Source: an uncultured Lachnospiraceae bacterium
GTDB taxonomy: Bacteria > Bacillota > Clostridia > Lachnospirales > Lachnospiraceae
NCBI GenBank assembly: GCA_910588565.1
Contig: CAJUPF010000075.1
Location: 1 to 13,593, forward strand
Direction of reading: 5' to 3'
Length of the DNA stretch: 13,593 nt
Shown here: piece after piece, positions 13,557 to 13,593 of the stretch
How the letters are laid out: the number at the start of each line of letters is the position of its first letter
Numbering within the stretch: the stretch's first letter is position 1
Notes under the pieces: generated by a model
What the model saw: only the letters and a program-made list of their open reading frames with translations
Databases searched by the model: none
Told to the model about the DNA's origin: nothing
Translations under genes and position numbers: made by a program

Positions 13557-13581
13557 GGAACGCGCATTTACTGCGCGTTCC
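13557..13581. repeat. Perfect 10-bp GC-rich inverted repeat at the right edge
   Basis: GGAACGCGCA and TGCGCGTTCC pair perfectly around TTTAC, and outer TCAC/GTGA bases can extend the stem across a 6-base bulge. It lies 3 bases from the terminator hairpin next to it. The pair may be a tandem terminator or a copy of a dispersed intergenic palindrome. Confidence 0.55.
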
Positions 13582-13593
13582 GTGAGAACATGA

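Overview
The window looks like a chromosomal segment of a low-to-mid GC Gram-positive anaerobe, most likely a gut Lachnospiraceae (Clostridia). The grounds are the strong AGGAGG-type ribosome binding sites, the NfnAB electron-bifurcating pair, a rhamnose-to-propanediol operon and a spore-cortex type peptidoglycan enzyme. No rRNA, tRNA, CRISPR array or insertion sequence was recognised. Apart from a truncated gene at the left edge, all ten genes lie on the minus strand and read right to left.

Layout from right to left. (1) 13.6-11.2 kb: the tail of an upstream unit with two adjacent hairpins, then a canonical promoter and a two-gene operon of G3E (COG0523) metallochaperone-type GTPases. The first has a classical CICC metal motif and an 80-residue insert that is half histidine. 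The second has lost the CxCC motif and carries a TIGR03943/DUF1980-like C-terminal domain. They probably handle zinc or another transition metal. (2) 11.1-9.4 kb: a membrane-anchored protein that joins an Amidase_3 domain to a PdaA-type polysaccharide deacetylase. These are the two activities that make muramic-delta-lactam in spore cortex. (3) 9.4-7.0 kb: nfnA-nfnB, for the reduced ferredoxin-dependent NADH/NADP transhydrogenase, with its own promoter and a strong terminator. (4) 6.9-0.84 kb: an AraC-family regulator followed by rhaB, an AraA/FucI-superfamily isomerase, rhaD and fucO. This is a complete route from an aldo-6-deoxyhexose (most likely L-rhamnose) to DHAP and 1,2-propanediol, but without a classical RhaA. 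(5) 1-0.78 kb: the C-terminal part of a family 1 extracellular solute-binding protein on the plus strand, converging on fucO across a shared hairpin.

The rha genes are tightly packed: rhaB and the isomerase overlap by 7 bases, and the rhaD ribosome binding site overlaps the isomerase stop. A perfect 21-bp tandem repeat lies just upstream of the putative araC promoter and is the best candidate operator for the pathway regulator. The points of greatest interest are the amidase-deacetylase fusion, the unusual GTPase pair, and the replacement of RhaA by an AraA-like isomerase. All calls come from reading the sequence. No database search was run.
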